Below are positions 13,994-14,947 of a stretch of 14,947 bases of DNA, piece by piece. Position numbers and translations under genes: made by a program. Source of the DNA: an uncultured Clostridia bacterium (GTDB lineage Bacteria; Bacillota_A; Clostridia; Christensenellales; Aristaeellaceae); assembly GCA_947165745.1 (NCBI GenBank), contig CAMVBO010000011.1, forward strand, positions 1 through 14,947, in the 5' to 3' direction. Position 1 is the stretch's first letter, and every line of letters begins with the position of its first letter. The notes beneath the pieces were generated by a model that worked only from the letters and a program-made list of their open reading frames with translations, was not told the DNA's origin and did no database searches.

Positions 13994-14257
13994 ATGCGGG
14001 ATATATATGGCGTGGCGGCGTTTCGCTCCCGCCAGCAGGTGCTGCGGCTCGAAGCGGCGCTGAACCGCCAGGGCGTGCCGGCACGGGTGGTCACCACCCC
14101 GAGGGACATCTCCATGGGCTGCGGCCTGTCGGTGCGCTTTCCTATGGAGCGTTTGCAGGACGTGCGGCGGGCGCTGCGCACGCAGAACACCGGCAACCTG
14201 ATCGGACTGTATCAAGCGGAGTACGACGGGACGCGGCTTCGGGTGCGGCCGACGTAA
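13994..14257 (+). CDS. DUF3343 protein, Se/S carrier-like
   Basis: This 87-residue protein matches the DUF3343 family (Pfam Se_S_carrier, a putative selenium/sulfur carrier). It opens with YGVAAFRSRQQVLRLEAAL and has the central pattern GVPARVVTTPRDISMGCGLS, in which Cys43 is the conserved residue proposed to carry sulfur or selenium. The start ATG at 13994 has GGGAGGG (13981-13987) 6 bases upstream; the earlier in-frame ATG at 13892 overlaps the opposite start and has no such site. It is divergent from the cysteine desulfurase, a plausible donor. A GC-rich hairpin surrounds its stop. Function is inferred from family and context; no selD or yedF is in the window. Confidence 0.88.
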   Translation: MRDIYGVAAFRSRQQVLRLEAALNRQGVPARVVTTPRDISMGCGLSVRFPMERLQDVRRALRTQNTGNLIGLYQAEYDGTRLRVRPT

Positions 14258-14525
14258 CGTCGACCGCACCCCCTTCGGCGCGATCCACCCGGGTCGCGCC
14301 GTTGATCAATCCTTCCCGCTCCAGCAGCGCCATGGCCCGCCGGTAGTCACGCTTGCGCACGCAGATATGCCAGCGCCTGTCCGGACGGGGCAGGTGGAAG
14401 GGACTGTAAAAGAACATGTCGTCGGAGGGCATATTGCAGCGGATGTGCATCTGCTTCAGCAGCTCCAGCGCCTGGTAAGCCTGCTCTGTGGAGAAGCGGG
14501 CAGGTATTTTTTTCATTGCGAACAT
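14142..14525 (-). CDS. Small hypothetical protein, C-terminus antisense to the Se/S carrier gene
   Basis: The frame encodes 127 residues from ATG 14525, with GAGGTG (14537-14532) 6 bases upstream. The first 75 or so residues look like a real compact domain: KKIPARFSTEQAYQALELLK, then DDMFFYSPFHLPRP, then RRWHICVRKRDYRRAMALLE. The ending (a strand, then a helix that shifts residues along a chain, then EGLI) weakly recalls DUF2007-type signalling domains, but I cannot assign it. The last 38 codons (14255-14142) run antisense through the DUF3343 gene and are Ala/Arg-rich with no family look, so the native end may have been lost or the gene extended. It is 18 bases after the upstream gene and probably in its operon. 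Confidence 0.6.
   Translation of the reverse strand: MFAMKKIPARFSTEQAYQALELLKQMHIRCNMPSDDMFFYSPFHLPRPDRRWHICVRKRDYRRAMALLEREGLINGATRVDRAEGGAVDVTSAAPEAASRRTPLDTVRSGCRCSACAAPAARPANAP
14241..14271. terminator. Hairpin over the DUF3343 stop codon
   Basis: GGGTGCGG-C-CGACGT (14241-14255) pairs with ACGTCG-A-CCGCACCC (14257-14271), with one internal mismatch and the TAA stop at the tip. It lies at the meeting point of convergent genes. It lacks a U-tract, so terminator activity is uncertain. Confidence 0.45.
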
Positions 14526-14543
14526 ATGGAGCACCTCGCTTTT

Positions 14544-14947
14544 CTATTCAGTCGTCAGTTCGCGGTAAATCGTTGATAAGGCTTCGTTGCCGATGCTGTC
14601 CAGGGCGTTCTCAACGGCCTCCAGTGCCGTCGTGCCGAGGATGTCGTAGGTCGCCCCGCCGCGCTGGCTTTCGCAGAGGAAGCGCAGGTTTCGGCCGCTG
14701 TAGTCCGGCATGTCGTCAAAGGCGCGGGCAAGCGAACGGGCGCGGCGCAGGGATTCGCGCGCGGCGCTTTCGTCGCCCCCGTCCAGCTGAAATCCAGCCA
14801 GGCGGGCGTAGCCGTATGCGCAGAGCTTGTCGGTGAAATCCGGCGTGTCAGAGGCTTTCAAGCCCCGGATGGTCCGGATGCCCCAGAGAAGGACGGCCTG
14901 GCCGCCTTCGGGATCGCGGCGGACGCGGTAGATCTCGGAAAAGCCGA
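14544..14947 (-). CDS. C-terminal part of a helical-repeat protein, truncated by the window
   Basis: The frame is open from the window edge to the stop at 14544 (about 134 residues); the internal TTG at 14861 is not the start. The visible part is helical: LCAYGYARLAGFQLDGGDES then AARESLRRARSLARAFDDMP, which fits a tetratricopeptide-like helix pair. The final part (GGATYDILGTTALEAVENAL) resembles the tails of clostridial HTH-type regulators with TPR domains, but the DNA-binding end, if any, is outside the window. I cannot name it. It ends 18 bases before the small gene at 14525, so the two are likely one operon. Confidence 0.7.
   Translation of the reverse strand, partial: GFSEIYRVRRDPEGGQAVLLWGIRTIRGLKASDTPDFTDKLCAYGYARLAGFQLDGGDESAARESLRRARSLARAFDDMPDYSGRNLRFLCESQRGGATYDILGTTALEAVENALDSIGNEALSTIYRELTTE

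Noticed and set aside
13894..14196. N-terminal extension of the cysteine desulfurase
   Set aside because: The ATG at 13893 has a strong ribosome site and the family N-terminus; upstream codons shadow the DUF3343 gene.

Overview
The window is GC-rich and tightly packed, with strong Shine-Dalgarno sites. It looks like a chromosomal segment of a Gram-positive Bacillota, most likely an uncultured clostridial lineage. Supporting this are a WhiA-type regulator followed by a Crh/HPr-like protein, a ParB/Noc protein, a clostridial-type adenylosuccinate synthetase, and a cysteine desulfurase beside a DUF3343 (Se/S carrier-like) protein. No rRNA, tRNA, CRISPR array, prophage or transposase gene was found. 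Family assignments come from reading motifs; no database search was run.

Layout. (1) 2-739 is the C-terminal half of an MBOAT acyltransferase cut by the window edge. (2) 824-2963 is a plus-strand cluster murB - whiA - crh-like. rapZ and yvcK, which commonly sit between murB and whiA, are absent. (3) 3031-5385 encodes a 784-residue membrane-anchored coiled-coil protein with nine 14-residue repeats, a Pro/Thr/Glu linker and a duplicated module (peptidoglycan-binding domain plus beta-sandwich domain). (4) 5386-5986 has no credible gene. It holds an intrinsic terminator, a 229-bp MITE-like element with perfect 17-bp terminal inverted repeats, and several palindromes. (5) On the minus strand, parB/noc (5987-6796, TTG start) lies downstream of an independent small-RNA unit (about 7089-6873) with a near-consensus promoter, pairing ends and its own terminator; it may be a 6S-like RNA.

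(6) 7200-12284 is a long minus-strand series: purA - GNAT acetyltransferase - purB - ROK kinase - metallophosphoesterase. purA and purB together convert IMP to AMP, and the ROK kinase and phosphoesterase are translationally coupled. The purA leader has an extended -10 promoter and two perfect inverted repeats. (7) 12427-12519 is a short-repeat array (GGGGACAGGGAACAGG-like); a copy of the same unit lies before murB. (8) 12535-13893 encodes a cysteine desulfurase-family enzyme and a 56-residue protein with four CxxC motifs, in one apparent transcript. Divergent from it across a 100-bp control region is the Se/S carrier-like gene at 13994-14257. (9) 14142-14947 holds two minus-strand genes: an unrecognised small protein whose end overlaps the carrier gene antisense, and the C-terminal part of a helical-repeat protein running off the window.

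The most noteworthy items are the unassigned structured RNA, the MITE-like element, the Crh-like protein with Thr15/Ser46, the repeat-rich wall protein, and the desulfurase/CxxC protein/Se-S carrier locus. I did not find a clear new defence or mobile system.
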